A stretch of DNA of 53,982 nt from JBBQSU01 sp038234815 (lineage in GTDB: Bacteria; Planctomycetota; Phycisphaerae; Tepidisphaerales; Tepidisphaeraceae), in the NCBI GenBank assembly GCA_038234815.1, contig JBBQSU010000006.1, positions 1-53,982 of the forward strand, given 5' to 3'. Position numbers and translations under genes: made by a program. The notes beneath the pieces were generated by a model, which had not been told where the DNA came from, made no database searches, and saw only the letters and a program-made list of their open reading frames with translations. Positions 9,045 through 19,906 of the stretch are shown here, piece by piece; within the stretch, counting starts at the first letter, position 1, and each line of letters opens with the position of its first letter.

Positions 9045-10460
9045 TCATCCATTCCATTCGGTATGGAAGGTGCCCGTTTTGTCGGTCCGTTCGTAGGTGT
9101 GGGCACCAAAGTAATCTCGCTGCGCCTGGATCAAATTGGCCGGCAGCCGCTCGCGGCGATAGGCGTCATAGTAGGCGAGGCTTCCGCTGAAGGCCGGGGT
9201 GGGGATGCCGTTGCCGATGGCCGTGCTAATCACCCTCCGCCAGCTTTCCTGCCGCTGGCTGATCGCATCGCGGAACCGCTTGGCCATAAGCAGATTCGCC
9301 AGCAGCGGCTCTTCCTTGTAAATCTTCATGATGTCATCGAGGAACACCGCGCGGATGATGCACCCGGCCTTCCAGATGCGCGCGATCTCCACAAAATTCA
9401 GGCCATAGTTAAATGTCTTGTCGGCTTCAGCCAGCAGGGCATAACCCTGCGCGTAGGAGCAGATTTTCGAGCAATAGAGCGCGCTGCGCACGTCGTTGAC
9501 GAAGGCTTTGATATCCCCCGTCATCACTTTCGGCTTCGGCCCGCTCAGAACTGGCGCGGCCTTGACGCGCTGAGCCTGCACGCTGGAAATATTGCGGCCG
9601 TCCACCGCGGCCGCGATGGTGGGAATGGCGATGCCCAGATCCAGCGCAACCTGATTGGTCCACTTGCCCGTCCCCTTCGCGCCGGCCTTATCCAGAATCA
9701 ACTCAACCAGCGGTTTTTTTGTGTCCGGGTCGGTGTAGTTGATGACCTTATGGGTGATTTCAATGAGGAAGCTCTTGAGGTCGTCGCCGTTATTCCAATC
9801 CTTAAAGGTCTCCTCCAACTGCTGGTTGTTCAGCCCGCCCACGTTCTTCAGCAGGTCATAAGCCTCGGCGATGAGCTGCATGTCGCCATATTCGATGCCG
9901 TTGTGAACCATCTTCACGAAATGGCCGGCGCCTTTGGTGCCGCAATAGCTCACGCATGGCCCGCTGTCGCTTTTGGCCGCGATCTTTTCCAGAATCGGCT
10001 TGAGATGTTCGTACGCTTCCTTGTCCCCGCCGGGCATGATCGACGGCCCCCAGAGCGCGCCTTCCTCGCCACCTGATACGCCCATGCCGAAAAACTTGAT
10101 GCCCGTGCCTTCCAGTTCCTTGGCGCGACGTTCCGTGTCAGTAAAGAGCGAATTCCCGCCGTCGATGACAATATCATCGGGTTGAAGGTGCGACCGAAGT
10201 TCGGCGATCACCATGTCCACCGGAGCGCCGGCTTTTACCATGATCAAAATTCGCCGCGGGCGCTCCAAAAGCTGCACGAAATCCGCGATGGTCTTGCCCG
10301 CTTTGGCCTTCTTCCCCTTCGCCAGGTCGTTGATGAAATGCTCGGACTTCGCCCAGGTGCGGTTATAGACCGCGATGGGAAAGCCGTTGCGCTCAATGTT
10401 GAGCGCGATATTGCGACCCATGACTTCCAATCCGATCACGCCAAATTTCTGAAGACTCAT
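9045..10460 (-). CDS. gnd: 6-phosphogluconate dehydrogenase, decarboxylating
   Basis: Oxidative pentose-phosphate enzyme converting 6-phosphogluconate and NADP+ to ribulose 5-phosphate, CO2 and NADPH. At 471 residues it is full length. The dinucleotide fold begins FGVIGLEVMGRNIALNIERN. Substrate-binding and catalytic motifs are present: GVSGGEEGALWGPSIMPGG and KMVHNGIEYGDMQLIAEAY, which carries the catalytic Lys and His-Asn pair. The C-terminal all-helical dimer domain is complete. No zwf or pgl lies nearby, so it appears to be a single-gene unit. Confidence 0.97.
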   Translation of the reverse strand: MSLQKFGVIGLEVMGRNIALNIERNGFPIAVYNRTWAKSEHFINDLAKGKKAKAGKTIADFVQLLERPRRILIMVKAGAPVDMVIAELRSHLQPDDIVIDGGNSLFTDTERRAKELEGTGIKFFGMGVSGGEEGALWGPSIMPGGDKEAYEHLKPILEKIAAKSDSGPCVSYCGTKGAGHFVKMVHNGIEYGDMQLIAEAYDLLKNVGGLNNQQLEETFKDWNNGDDLKSFLIEITHKVINYTDPDTKKPLVELILDKAGAKGTGKWTNQVALDLGIAIPTIAAAVDGRNISSVQAQRVKAAPVLSGPKPKVMTGDIKAFVNDVRSALYCSKICSYAQGYALLAEADKTFNYGLNFVEIARIWKAGCIIRAVFLDDIMKIYKEEPLLANLLMAKRFRDAISQRQESWRRVISTAIGNGIPTPAFSGSLAYYDAYRRERLPANLIQAQRDYFGAHTYERTDKTGTFHTEWNG

Positions 10461-10658
10461 CGTCAGGTTCCTTGTTGTTAGTGGGGCGGTGGATTGTGAG
10501 GATTTTCAATGCAATTTCAAATGCCCCGTTCGCGTTCCCGTGCGGCGAAGTCGTCCGGGGTGGGCCTCTTTCGGAAGGGCAGAGCGGCCACGCGAAGCTG
10601 AAGAGTCTTGGGAAGTTGCCAGAAAATCTGCCCACGCGTAGGATGATCTCTCCACTCT

Positions 10659-10745
10659 GGAGGAGTGGCAGAGCGGTTGATTGCGCCGGTCTTGAAAACC
10701 GGTAGGCCCGCAAGGGTCTCGTGGGTTCGAATCCCTCCTCCTCCG
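10659..10745 (+). tRNA. tRNA-Ser(UGA)
   Basis: Class II tRNA with long variable arm, 87 nt. Acceptor strands GGAGGAG (10659-10665) and CTCCTCC (10738-10744) pair perfectly; the discriminator is G. The anticodon stem CCGGT/ACCGG encloses the loop CTTGAAA, with anticodon TGA at 10693-10695. The extra arm contains GGCCCGCAAGGGTC, and the T loop is TTCGAAT. The 3' CCA is not encoded. Confidence 0.96.
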
Positions 10746-10929
10746 TTGGTGGTGACATGTCCGGGGACTTTCGTTGACGCGTGCGGTGGCCTGAAGGCAA
10801 CGTGAAAGGCTTACTGAAAAGCGTTCATCGCGCGGATTTGCGTCGGCGGGGACATCATTTTCGCGTCGGGCACCACAATTCCGAAATCCCCTGCTAGAAG
10901 TTCGGGACAAAGGTTGCTAAGTTTGAACG

Positions 10930-13900
10930 GTGCAGAATGCTTCACGCGAAAATTTGTGGAAAGTCGTAAGAACCGCTGGCGGATGGGTTAAGAGCCGGAT
11001 GGATTCGGATCGGCCGGCGTCCAATCCCGATGCCGAACTTCCGCTGCGCGCCGAACTTTTCAGCATCCGACAACTCGAGCAACACGCCAAGACCCTTGCA
11101 GGCTGGCATGAGGTCCAGACGGCCGGGCGATTCGGCGCCGGCAAAGATCAACTCTTGGATCGCCTGGATTCCAACCGCGAGGTTCTGGCCGAAACGTATG
11201 ATTTGATTGCCAACGCGGTCAGTCGCGGAAGGCGGATCACTCCAGCGGCCGAATGGTTTCTCGATAATTATTACCTGATTGAAGAACAGATTCGCGCTGC
11301 CAAGCGCCACTTGCCCAAGGCCTATAGTCGCGAATTGCCGCGACTGGTGAACGATCCGGCGTCGGGATTTCCGCGGGTCTACAGCATCGCGCTGGAACTC
11401 ATCAGCCATGCCGATGGCAGAGTGGACGGCGAAAGCCTGCGGGCGTTCGTCAATGCGTACCAACTGGTCAAACCGCTGCGCCTCGGTGAGCTTTGGGCGA
11501 TTCCGATCATGCTGCGACTGGCGCTGCTGGAGAACCTACGTCGTGTGGCAACGCGCATTACTTCAGGCAGGAGAGACCGGGAGCGCGCGGCCGTCTGGGT
11601 GGAGCGCATTCTCGATGCCGCGGCCAAGAATCCTACGAAAGCCGTGCTGGCTTTGGCTGACATGGTGAAGGCCGACCCGGAATTAACCAACGCCTTCGTC
11701 GCCGAGTTCGCCAGCCGTTTGCACGGGCAGGGGCCGTCGCTCATCTTCCCAATGACTTGGCTGGAACAGCGGCTCTCCGAGCAGGGGCAAAGTATCGAAC
11801 ACGTTTTCCAGCAAGCCAGCCAGAATCAGGCTGCCGACCAGGTGTCGATCGGTAACAGCATCGGGAGTTTGCGATTTTTAGGCGCGACCGATTGGCGGGT
11901 TTTCGTTGAATCGATGAGTGTGGTGGAGCGCACGCTTGCGACCGACCCGACCGGACTTTATTCAGGCATGGATTTTGCCACGCGCGACAGATATCGGCAT
12001 GTGATTGAAGACGTGGCCAAGCGCAGCCGGGCGACCGAAGAAGAAGTGGCGCAAAAGGTGGTGGAACTGGCGCGCCGGGCGGGCGAGGAGGCCGCGCAGG
12101 CTAGCGTTAATGGCCGGAAGGGCATCGAAGGGCACATCGGCTATTATTTGATTGGCAAGGGCCGACACGCGCTCGAGCGGTCGGTCTACACCTCGTTTTC
12201 CCTCCGCCGATCGGTTACCCGCGTGGCCGGTCGGCACGTGCTGGTAATCTATCTGGTGTCGATCGGGGTCGTGACGATCATGGCGACGGGGTTTGGGGCC
12301 TGGCTGGCCGCTGTATGGGGGATGCGCCCCTTGCCGCTGGTGGTTGTCTTGCCGTTCCTCCTGCTCATCGCCACGCAGATCGGCGTTTCAGTCGTGCATT
12401 GGCTGGCACCGTTCCTGACCAATGCGAAGATTCTTCCGCGGATGGATTTTTCGCTCGGGATTCCGCCCGAATGTCGCACGGTGGTGGCAGTGCCCACCAT
12501 GTTGGCCGACGTGCATGAGGTTGACGAGTTGCTTAGTGCCATGGAAATCCGGCATCTGGCCAACGCCGACGAGAACTTACTGTTCGCCTTGCTGACGGAC
12601 TTCAAGGATTCCGATCAGGAAAGTACGCCCGAAGATGCGCTGCTGCTGGAACGCGCCCGGCGAGGGATCGAAGCGCTCAACCGGCTTTATGGCGGGCACG
12701 ATATTTCGGTTGATGCCGCAGACCCGGCGGAGGCGGACAACGCCGGGGAGAACCCCAATGGGCATGGCCCTGACGATAATCCCCCACAGGAGAGTGCGCG
12801 CTTCGGGCCTGGCAACGGTCCGTTCTACTTGCTCCATCGTCGGCGGCAATGGAACGAGCAGGAAGGCGTATGGATGGGCTGGGAGCGCAAACGTGGGAAA
12901 CTAGAGCAGTTCAATCAGGCATTGCGAGGCGATTCGACCGCGTTCAGCACGATCGTGGGGGATCAAAGCCGGCTGCAGGGCGTAAAGTATGTGATCTCGC
13001 TGGACAGTGACACACAATTGCCGAGGGATTCGGCGCGGAAACTCGTCGCGACGATGGCGCATCCGCTTAATCACCCGCGCTATGACGCTAAGCACGAGCG
13101 AGTGGTGTCGGGATACACAATTTTGCAGCCGCGCGTGGGAATAAGCATGCCCAGCGCCAACCGCAGCGCGTATTCGCGAGCATTTGCCGGTGAACCGGGT
13201 ATTGATCCCTACACGCAGGCGGTTTCAGACGTATATCAGGACGTTTTTGAAGAAGGCTCGTTCATCGGCAAGGGAATTTACGATGTCGACGCCTTCCAAA
13301 AAGCGCTGGGCGGTCGATTCCCGGAGAACCGCATCCTCAGCCACGATCTGCTGGAAGGCGCACACGCCCGCTCGGGCCTGGTGACGGACGTCGTGCTGTT
13401 CGAGGATTATCCTTATTCCTACCTGGCCGATGCAGGACGGCGGCACCGCTGGATCAGAGGGGACTGGCAAATCGCCTGCTGGCTTTTTCCGAAAGTGCCG
13501 GGGCACGCCGGCGCGCCGTGTGCGAATGTCATTTCGACCTTGTCGAAGTGGAAAGTTCTCGACAACCTGCGCCGTAGTCTTATGCCCGTGGGGCTGGTCC
13601 TATTGCTTGTGCTGGCTTGGCTGACGCCCGGCGGAACGGTGGTGCTAACAATCCTGGCCATCAGCACACTGCTGCTTCCGCCGACGCTAAGTGCCGTCAG
13701 CGATCTCCTGCGTCGGCCCGCAGACCTGCCGGTCGGGCAACACCATCAGTCCACTGCAAAAACGTTCGCCCGCCAAGTCGTCTCCAACCTTTTTGTTCTC
13801 AGTTGCCTGCCCTATGAGGCGCACCAAGGGCTGGATGCGATCGGGCGCACCGGCGCGCGCCTGCTGCATTCCCGTCGAAAGCTCCTTGAGTGGCGGACCA

Positions 13901-16900
13901 GCAGCGATGCCCTTCGGTCGGCCCACGGCAATCTCGCCGGCTTTATCCGGGCGATGTGGATCTCACCCGTGGCGGCGATTGTCACCCTGCTGGCCACAGT
14001 GGCGCTGCGTCCGGGCGCGATGGTCACGGCGCTCCCAATCATCATGCTGTGGACGGCTTCTCCGTTTCTCGCCTGGCGGCTCAGCCGGCCGACTGTGGCC
14101 AAGCGTCCGCAATTGTCATCCGACGACCTGATGTTCCTGCGGGGGTTGGCTCGACGCACCTGGCGGTTTTTTGAGGTGTTTGTCACCGCCGACGATCACT
14201 TCCTTCCGCCGGACAACGTGCAGGAAGATCCCCCCGTGGGTGTGGCCCATCGCACTTCGCCGACCAACATCGGCCTCTCGCTTCTTGCCGGCTTAGCGGC
14301 TTACGATTTCGGATACATCTCCGTCGGCGAAGTCATCGGACGCACGCGACGCACGCTCGATACCATCGGCCGATTGCACGGACATCGCGGGCATCTGTTT
14401 AATTGGTACGACACGCGCACGCTTGAACCCCTGCGCCCGCTCTATATTTCTACTGTGGACAGCGGAAACATGGTGGGGCACCTGCTGATATTGGCCTCGG
14501 GATTGAAGGAACTGTCAGACCAGCCGGTCTTTCGCTCGCAGGTAATCTCAGGCTTGGAAGACACGTTGCATGTGGTCGCCGAGATTGCCCGGCAGGCGAC
14601 GGCCGGGGACAAGAACGTGGCACGGATTTCGCCCGACACGTTCGCCAAGATGGCGCGGTTGCGCGAGACATTGCGTGAGCACCCGCCAACGCTTTCCGGC
14701 TCTCGACTTCTTCTCAAGCGACTTCGCAATGCGGCAGGGGAGTTATCTCTGGGCCTGCGCGGCCATGACGGATTCGAAAGCTGGGTGCATGCCTTCGAGG
14801 ATCAGTGTCGCTTTGCGCTTGAAGAACTTGTCTATCTCGCCCCCTGGCTGGAAGCGCCGGCACCGGATGAATCGCTATGGTCGCAGGCCAATGTGGAACA
14901 AGCGGCGGTTCTGGGCCGACTGCGCGCGTTGCTCCAGCAGTTGGATCAGGTGCCCACGCTGGCCGATGCCGCCAAACTGCAATTGATTCTGGGCGCGGCC
15001 ATCACTGCCGTCGAAGACGCATCCTCAGCCTGGCCCGCGGGCGTGAAGGAGTGGCTGTTGCGCCTACGCGCTGCCGGTGAATCGGCCTCCGAGAGGGCTA
15101 CCCATCGCCTTTCCGAGCTGAAGGACCTGAACACCCGCTGCACCGAACTGGCCGATATCAGTTACGATTTTCTATACGATCCTGAACGGCACCTGCTTTC
15201 GATCGGATACAACGTTTCGGACCGTCGTCTCGATGCCAGCTATTACGACCTGCTGGCGTCCGAAGCCCGCCTCACCAGCTACGTCGCGGTCGCCCAGGGA
15301 AAACTCCCGCAGGAGCATTGGTTTAGCCTCGGCCGTCTGCTCACCAGTGCCGGTGGCAAGGCCGCGCTGCTCTCTTGGAGCGGCTCGATGTTCGAGTATC
15401 TGATGCCGCTGGTGGTGATGCCCACTTATGACCAGACCCTTTTGGACGATACCTATCGCGCGGTCGTCCGCAGGCAGATTGAGTACGGCCGCCAGCGCGG
15501 GGTGCCGTGGGGCGTCTCCGAATCCGGCTATAACGAATTCGACACTGGGAGGAATTACCAGTATCACGCCTTTGGCATTCCCGGGCTTGGTCTTAAGCGC
15601 GGGTTGGCCGAAGACCTGGTGATCGCGCCTTATGCCAGCGCTATGGCGCTGATGGTCGATCCAGAATCGTCCTGCGCGAATTTGCAGGAACTGGAGAAGG
15701 ACGGGCAGGTGGGGCTGTTCGGGCTTTACGAAGCGATCGATTACACACCATCGCGCGTCCCTCGTGGGCAGAAGAGCGTGACCATTCGGTCCTACATGGT
15801 GCATCATCAGGGCATGGCATTTTTGTCCATGGCCTATCTCTTGCTGAATCGGCCAATGCAGCGGAGATTTGCCGCCGATCCGGCATTTCGCGCGATCGAG
15901 TTGTTGCTCCAAGAGCGCGTGCCCAAAGTGCCGATGCTCTATCCGCACTCGGCCGAGGTGTCGGCGGTCCGTGCGGCAACGACCGCCCCCCAGGCCCATT
16001 ACCGTGTCTTCAATACCCCTAACACGCTCGTGCCCGAGGTGCATCTGCTTTCCAACGGACGATACCATGTGGCCGTCACCGCCTCCGGTGGGGGATACAG
16101 TCGCTGGCGCGACCTGGCCCTGACACGCTGGCACGAGGACGTTACCTGCGACGCATGGGGAACATTCTGCTACATCCGCGACGTCGAGACCGGCGCGTTC
16201 TGGTCGTCGGCTCACCAGCCGACACTTCGCCGGGCGACAAAGTATGAGGCCGTCTATTCGCAGGGCCGTGCCGAGTTTCGCCGCCGCGACAGCGGGCTGG
16301 ATACGCACGTTGAAATCAGCGTCTCGCCGGAAGACGACGTAGAACTTCGGCGGATCAGCTTGACCAACCGCGGCACCACGACGCGCACCATCGAACTGAC
16401 CAGCTACGCCGAAGTGGTGCTGGCGACGGCCGCGGCCGATGCCGCCCACCCGGCGTTCAGCAATCTTTTCGTGCAGACCGAACTGGTTCGAGATCTACAG
16501 GCGATCCTATGCACGCGTCGGCCCCGGTCGGCCAGCGAGCATCCGCCTTACATGTTCCATCTAATGACCGTACACGGACGGTCGGTGCGCAAGACGAGTT
16601 ACGAAACCGCCCGCAACGACTTCATCGGTCGCGGGCGTTCGGTGGCTGATCCCCGGGCCATGCACGTCCCTGCCTTGGGAGATACCGAAGGCGCGGTACT
16701 CGATCCGATCGTCGCGATTCGAAACACCATCTCGCTGGCACCGAACGAAACCGCGCGCATTCATCTGGTGACAGGCGCGACCGAAACTCGCGATCAGGCC
16801 GTCGAGCTCGTCGAAAAATATCACGATCGCAGACTGGCCGACCGGGTGTTTGAACTGGCCTGGACGCACAGTCAGGTGGTGTTGCGTCAACTCGACGCCA

Positions 16901-19848
16901 CCGAGGCCGACATCCAGCTTTATGGCAGGCTGGCCAGCAATATCCTCTACGCCCATCCACTCCTGCGCGCCCCCGGCAGCGTGATCGCGCGTAATCGCCG
17001 TGGGCAGTCCGGGCTTTGGGGATACGGCATCTCCGGCGATTTGCCCATCGTTCTGCTGCGCATGAGCGATCAATCCCACATTGATCTGGTCCGGCAAATG
17101 GTGCGTGCCCACTCCTATTGGCGGGGCAAGGGGCTGGTTGTCGATCTGGTCATCTGGAACGAGGACCAGTCGGGCTACCGGCAATCGTTGCACGACCAGA
17201 TCATGGGCACGATCTCCTCGCTGGCCGAAGCGAACCTGGTTGACAAGTATGGCGGGATTTTCGTGCGCCGCCTCGATCAGATGTCGGAAGAAGATAAGGT
17301 GCTGCTGCAAACCGTTGCCAGGGTGGTCATCAGCGACACCGCCGGCACGCTGATGGAGCAGATGGACCGCCGGGCCCGCGCAGAGACGCCGATCCCGGCG
17401 TTTGCAAAGCTTCCTACGCGCAAGATGCCGGTCCCCGTGGCCGTCGAGATCAGCCGGCCCGATTTGGCGGCTTTCAACGGCATGGGTGGATTTACGCATG
17501 ACGGCCGCGAGTACGTCATCACCACTACCGCAGAAACATCGACCCCCGCGCCCTGGGTGAACGTGCTGGCCAATCCCTGGTTCGGAACGGTCGTTTCTGA
17601 AAGTGGCGGGGCGTATACGTGGTGCGAAAACGCTCACGAGTATCGCCTGACCCCTTGGCACAATGACCCGGTCAGCGATCTCAGTGGCGAGGCGGTCTAT
17701 CTGCGGGATGAAGAATCGGGCCGGTTCTGGTCCCCCACACCGCTCCCGGCCCGCGGGGCCATGCCTTACACCACTCGCCATGGGTTCGGCTATACGATCT
17801 TCGAGTATACCGAGGACGGAATCTCGACTGAAATGCGCACGTACGTAGCCACGGATGCGCCGATCAAGTTCCTGGTCATCAAGGTGCGCAATGATTGCGG
17901 CAAAGCCCGGCGACTGTCCTTAACCAGTTATTTCGGTCTGGTGTTAGGCCCGCAGACCCCTGGGCATCGGCCGTATGTGGTGACGGAGATCGATCCCAAG
18001 ACCGGCGCCATGCTGGCCCGAAATTCGTACAACACCGACTTCGCGGATCGCGTGGCATTCTTGGACGCCAGCGAAGCCCAGCGGACCGTAACCGGCAATC
18101 GCACGGAGTTCATCGGTCGCAATGGCGGGCTTAATCAACCGGCCTGCATGTTCAAAGCGCGGCTTTCCGGACAAACCGGCGCGGGCCTCGATCCCTGTCT
18201 GGCCATGCAGGTGATGCTGGAGTTGGCCGATGGCGAAGAACGCGAGGTCGTGTTTACTTTCGGTTCGGGCAAGGACCTGGCCGATGCGCGCAACCTTGTC
18301 ATGCGTTTCCGAGGGACGGGACCGGCCCGGACCGCGCTCGAGGCCGTATGGGGTTATTGGAACCGCACGCTCGGGGCAGTCCATGTGCAAACCCCGGACG
18401 CGGCGCTGAATTACCTGGCCAATGGGTGGTTGCTGTATCAGGTGTTGGCGTGCCGTATTTGGGCCAGAAGCGGGTTCTATCAGTCCGGTGGGGCGTTCGG
18501 CTTCCGCGATCAATTGCAGGACGCCATGGCGCTCGTCCATACCGAGCCGGCACTGCTTCGCCAGCAATTGCTGAGATCCGCGGAACACCAATTCAGGGAA
18601 GGCGACGTACAGCACTGGTGGCACCCGCCGATCGGCCGCGGAGTGCGCACACGCATCTCCGACGACTACCTTTGGCTGCCATTGGCCACATGCCGCTACG
18701 TTAACACGACCGGTGACACCGGCGTACTCGACGAAACCGTGCGCTTTATCGATGGACGACTGGTTCAACCTACCGAGGAAAGCTATTACGATCTGCCCGC
18801 GCGGTCGGAAGAGTCGGCCAGCCTGTATGAACACTGCCTGCGCGCCATTCGCAACGGCCTGCGCTTTGGCGAACGCGGCCTGCCATTCATGGGTTGCGGC
18901 GACTGGAATGATGGAATGAACCTCGTTGGCGAACACGGCCGCGGGGAAAGCGTGTGGCTGGGAATGTTCCTTTACGACGTCCTCATGCAGTTTGCGAGCG
19001 TGGCCGAGCGACGTGGCGACAAAACGGTCGTTGAGTTGTGCAAGTCGCAGGCGGCACAGTTGCGCGAGAATATCGAGAAAAACGCGTGGGACGGCCAGTG
19101 GTATCGCAGGGCATATTTTGACTCAGGGGAGCCGCTCGGATCAAGTTCCAGCCCTGAATGCAAGATCGATTCTTTGCCGCAAAGCTGGGCGGTCCTTTCG
19201 GGCGCGGTCGATGCCGAGCGGGCGCGTCAGGCAATGCAGGCGGTCGATGCCCATCTGGCCGATCGGTCCGCGGGGGTGATTCGGCTGTTCGATCCGGCTT
19301 TTGATAAATCACAACTCAATCCCGGTTACATCAAAGGCTATGTCCCCGGCGTGCGCGAAAATGGCGGGCAATACACTCACGCTGCGGTCTGGGTGGTGAT
19401 GGCATTCGCCCAGTCCAGGAATTCCGAGCGCGCATGGGAACTGTTCAATCTCATCAACCCGGTTCGGCACGGCGACACTGAGGCCGCGATCGCCAGGTAC
19501 AAGGTCGAGCCTTATGTTATTGCCGCCGACGTTTATACCAATCCGCAGCACGTAGGCCGGGGCGGGTGGACGTGGTACACCGGATCGGCCGGGTGGATGT
19601 ATCGGCTCATCATCGAGTCGTTGCTTGGGCTGAAACTGGAAATTGACCGCCTGCACGTCCGGCCGCTTTTACCGGCCGGATGGGACGCATTTGACATGCA
19701 CTACCGTTTCCGAGACACGTTCTATCACATTCACGTTCGTCGGGGTACGGGCGGGGTGGTCTGCGATGGTGTTGCTCAGGCCGATGGATCCATTCCGCTG
19801 ATTGACGACCGGCAGGAACATCGGGTAGAGGTGCAAGTGGCGGAGTGA
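10930..19848 (+). CDS. ndvB: Cyclic beta-1,2-glucan synthase (GT84/GH94), NdvB/ChvB type
   Basis: Very large inner-membrane enzyme (2972 residues; NdvB/ChvB are about 2830) that initiates, elongates and cyclises beta-1,2-glucan from UDP-glucose. Domains: N-terminal soluble helical region (1-430), transmembrane segments (about 435-500), the glycosyltransferase catalytic region with DSD at 692-694 and the acceptor motif RRHRWIRGDWQ, more transmembrane segments (about 885-935 and 1020-1050), two carbohydrate-binding beta-sandwich regions, and a C-terminal GH94 phosphorylase-like domain. That domain contains GCGDWNDGMN (2655-2664), whose Asp2658 aligns with the catalytic acid of cellobiose phosphorylases. 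The GTG at 10930 is the longest start; the ATG at 10999 is an alternative and neither has a strong ribosome site. No ndvA/chvA exporter is adjacent. Confidence 0.94.
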   Translation: MQNASRENLWKVVRTAGGWVKSRMDSDRPASNPDAELPLRAELFSIRQLEQHAKTLAGWHEVQTAGRFGAGKDQLLDRLDSNREVLAETYDLIANAVSRGRRITPAAEWFLDNYYLIEEQIRAAKRHLPKAYSRELPRLVNDPASGFPRVYSIALELISHADGRVDGESLRAFVNAYQLVKPLRLGELWAIPIMLRLALLENLRRVATRITSGRRDRERAAVWVERILDAAAKNPTKAVLALADMVKADPELTNAFVAEFASRLHGQGPSLIFPMTWLEQRLSEQGQSIEHVFQQASQNQAADQVSIGNSIGSLRFLGATDWRVFVESMSVVERTLATDPTGLYSGMDFATRDRYRHVIEDVAKRSRATEEEVAQKVVELARRAGEEAAQASVNGRKGIEGHIGYYLIGKGRHALERSVYTSFSLRRSVTRVAGRHVLVIYLVSIGVVTIMATGFGAWLAAVWGMRPLPLVVVLPFLLLIATQIGVSVVHWLAPFLTNAKILPRMDFSLGIPPECRTVVAVPTMLADVHEVDELLSAMEIRHLANADENLLFALLTDFKDSDQESTPEDALLLERARRGIEALNRLYGGHDISVDAADPAEADNAGENPNGHGPDDNPPQESARFGPGNGPFYLLHRRRQWNEQEGVWMGWERKRGKLEQFNQALRGDSTAFSTIVGDQSRLQGVKYVISLDSDTQLPRDSARKLVATMAHPLNHPRYDAKHERVVSGYTILQPRVGISMPSANRSAYSRAFAGEPGIDPYTQAVSDVYQDVFEEGSFIGKGIYDVDAFQKALGGRFPENRILSHDLLEGAHARSGLVTDVVLFEDYPYSYLADAGRRHRWIRGDWQIACWLFPKVPGHAGAPCANVISTLSKWKVLDNLRRSLMPVGLVLLLVLAWLTPGGTVVLTILAISTLLLPPTLSAVSDLLRRPADLPVGQHHQSTAKTFARQVVSNLFVLSCLPYEAHQGLDAIGRTGARLLHSRRKLLEWRTSSDALRSAHGNLAGFIRAMWISPVAAIVTLLATVALRPGAMVTALPIIMLWTASPFLAWRLSRPTVAKRPQLSSDDLMFLRGLARRTWRFFEVFVTADDHFLPPDNVQEDPPVGVAHRTSPTNIGLSLLAGLAAYDFGYISVGEVIGRTRRTLDTIGRLHGHRGHLFNWYDTRTLEPLRPLYISTVDSGNMVGHLLILASGLKELSDQPVFRSQVISGLEDTLHVVAEIARQATAGDKNVARISPDTFAKMARLRETLREHPPTLSGSRLLLKRLRNAAGELSLGLRGHDGFESWVHAFEDQCRFALEELVYLAPWLEAPAPDESLWSQANVEQAAVLGRLRALLQQLDQVPTLADAAKLQLILGAAITAVEDASSAWPAGVKEWLLRLRAAGESASERATHRLSELKDLNTRCTELADISYDFLYDPERHLLSIGYNVSDRRLDASYYDLLASEARLTSYVAVAQGKLPQEHWFSLGRLLTSAGGKAALLSWSGSMFEYLMPLVVMPTYDQTLLDDTYRAVVRRQIEYGRQRGVPWGVSESGYNEFDTGRNYQYHAFGIPGLGLKRGLAEDLVIAPYASAMALMVDPESSCANLQELEKDGQVGLFGLYEAIDYTPSRVPRGQKSVTIRSYMVHHQGMAFLSMAYLLLNRPMQRRFAADPAFRAIELLLQERVPKVPMLYPHSAEVSAVRAATTAPQAHYRVFNTPNTLVPEVHLLSNGRYHVAVTASGGGYSRWRDLALTRWHEDVTCDAWGTFCYIRDVETGAFWSSAHQPTLRRATKYEAVYSQGRAEFRRRDSGLDTHVEISVSPEDDVELRRISLTNRGTTTRTIELTSYAEVVLATAAADAAHPAFSNLFVQTELVRDLQAILCTRRPRSASEHPPYMFHLMTVHGRSVRKTSYETARNDFIGRGRSVADPRAMHVPALGDTEGAVLDPIVAIRNTISLAPNETARIHLVTGATETRDQAVELVEKYHDRRLADRVFELAWTHSQVVLRQLDATEADIQLYGRLASNILYAHPLLRAPGSVIARNRRGQSGLWGYGISGDLPIVLLRMSDQSHIDLVRQMVRAHSYWRGKGLVVDLVIWNEDQSGYRQSLHDQIMGTISSLAEANLVDKYGGIFVRRLDQMSEEDKVLLQTVARVVISDTAGTLMEQMDRRARAETPIPAFAKLPTRKMPVPVAVEISRPDLAAFNGMGGFTHDGREYVITTTAETSTPAPWVNVLANPWFGTVVSESGGAYTWCENAHEYRLTPWHNDPVSDLSGEAVYLRDEESGRFWSPTPLPARGAMPYTTRHGFGYTIFEYTEDGISTEMRTYVATDAPIKFLVIKVRNDCGKARRLSLTSYFGLVLGPQTPGHRPYVVTEIDPKTGAMLARNSYNTDFADRVAFLDASEAQRTVTGNRTEFIGRNGGLNQPACMFKARLSGQTGAGLDPCLAMQVMLELADGEEREVVFTFGSGKDLADARNLVMRFRGTGPARTALEAVWGYWNRTLGAVHVQTPDAALNYLANGWLLYQVLACRIWARSGFYQSGGAFGFRDQLQDAMALVHTEPALLRQQLLRSAEHQFREGDVQHWWHPPIGRGVRTRISDDYLWLPLATCRYVNTTGDTGVLDETVRFIDGRLVQPTEESYYDLPARSEESASLYEHCLRAIRNGLRFGERGLPFMGCGDWNDGMNLVGEHGRGESVWLGMFLYDVLMQFASVAERRGDKTVVELCKSQAAQLRENIEKNAWDGQWYRRAYFDSGEPLGSSSSPECKIDSLPQSWAVLSGAVDAERARQAMQAVDAHLADRSAGVIRLFDPAFDKSQLNPGYIKGYVPGVRENGGQYTHAAVWVVMAFAQSRNSERAWELFNLINPVRHGDTEAAIARYKVEPYVIAADVYTNPQHVGRGGWTWYTGSAGWMYRLIIESLLGLKLEIDRLHVRPLLPAGWDAFDMHYRFRDTFYHIHVRRGTGGVVCDGVAQADGSIPLIDDRQEHRVEVQVAE

Positions 19849-19906
19849 CTGCGTTTTGATCGCGGGGCTTCGGCATCAGCAGAACCTGCCACTGCGGAGG
19901 AACCAG

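Noticed and set aside
9042..10076. 344-codon plus-strand frame opposite gnd
   Set aside because: Antisense shadow of a highly conserved enzyme; no ribosome site and no recognisable domain.
15172..17781. Long minus-strand open frames opposite the glucan synthase gene (15172-16449 and 16561-17781)
   Set aside because: They are products of GC-rich codon bias in the antisense frame; the plus-strand protein is conserved over the same stretch.
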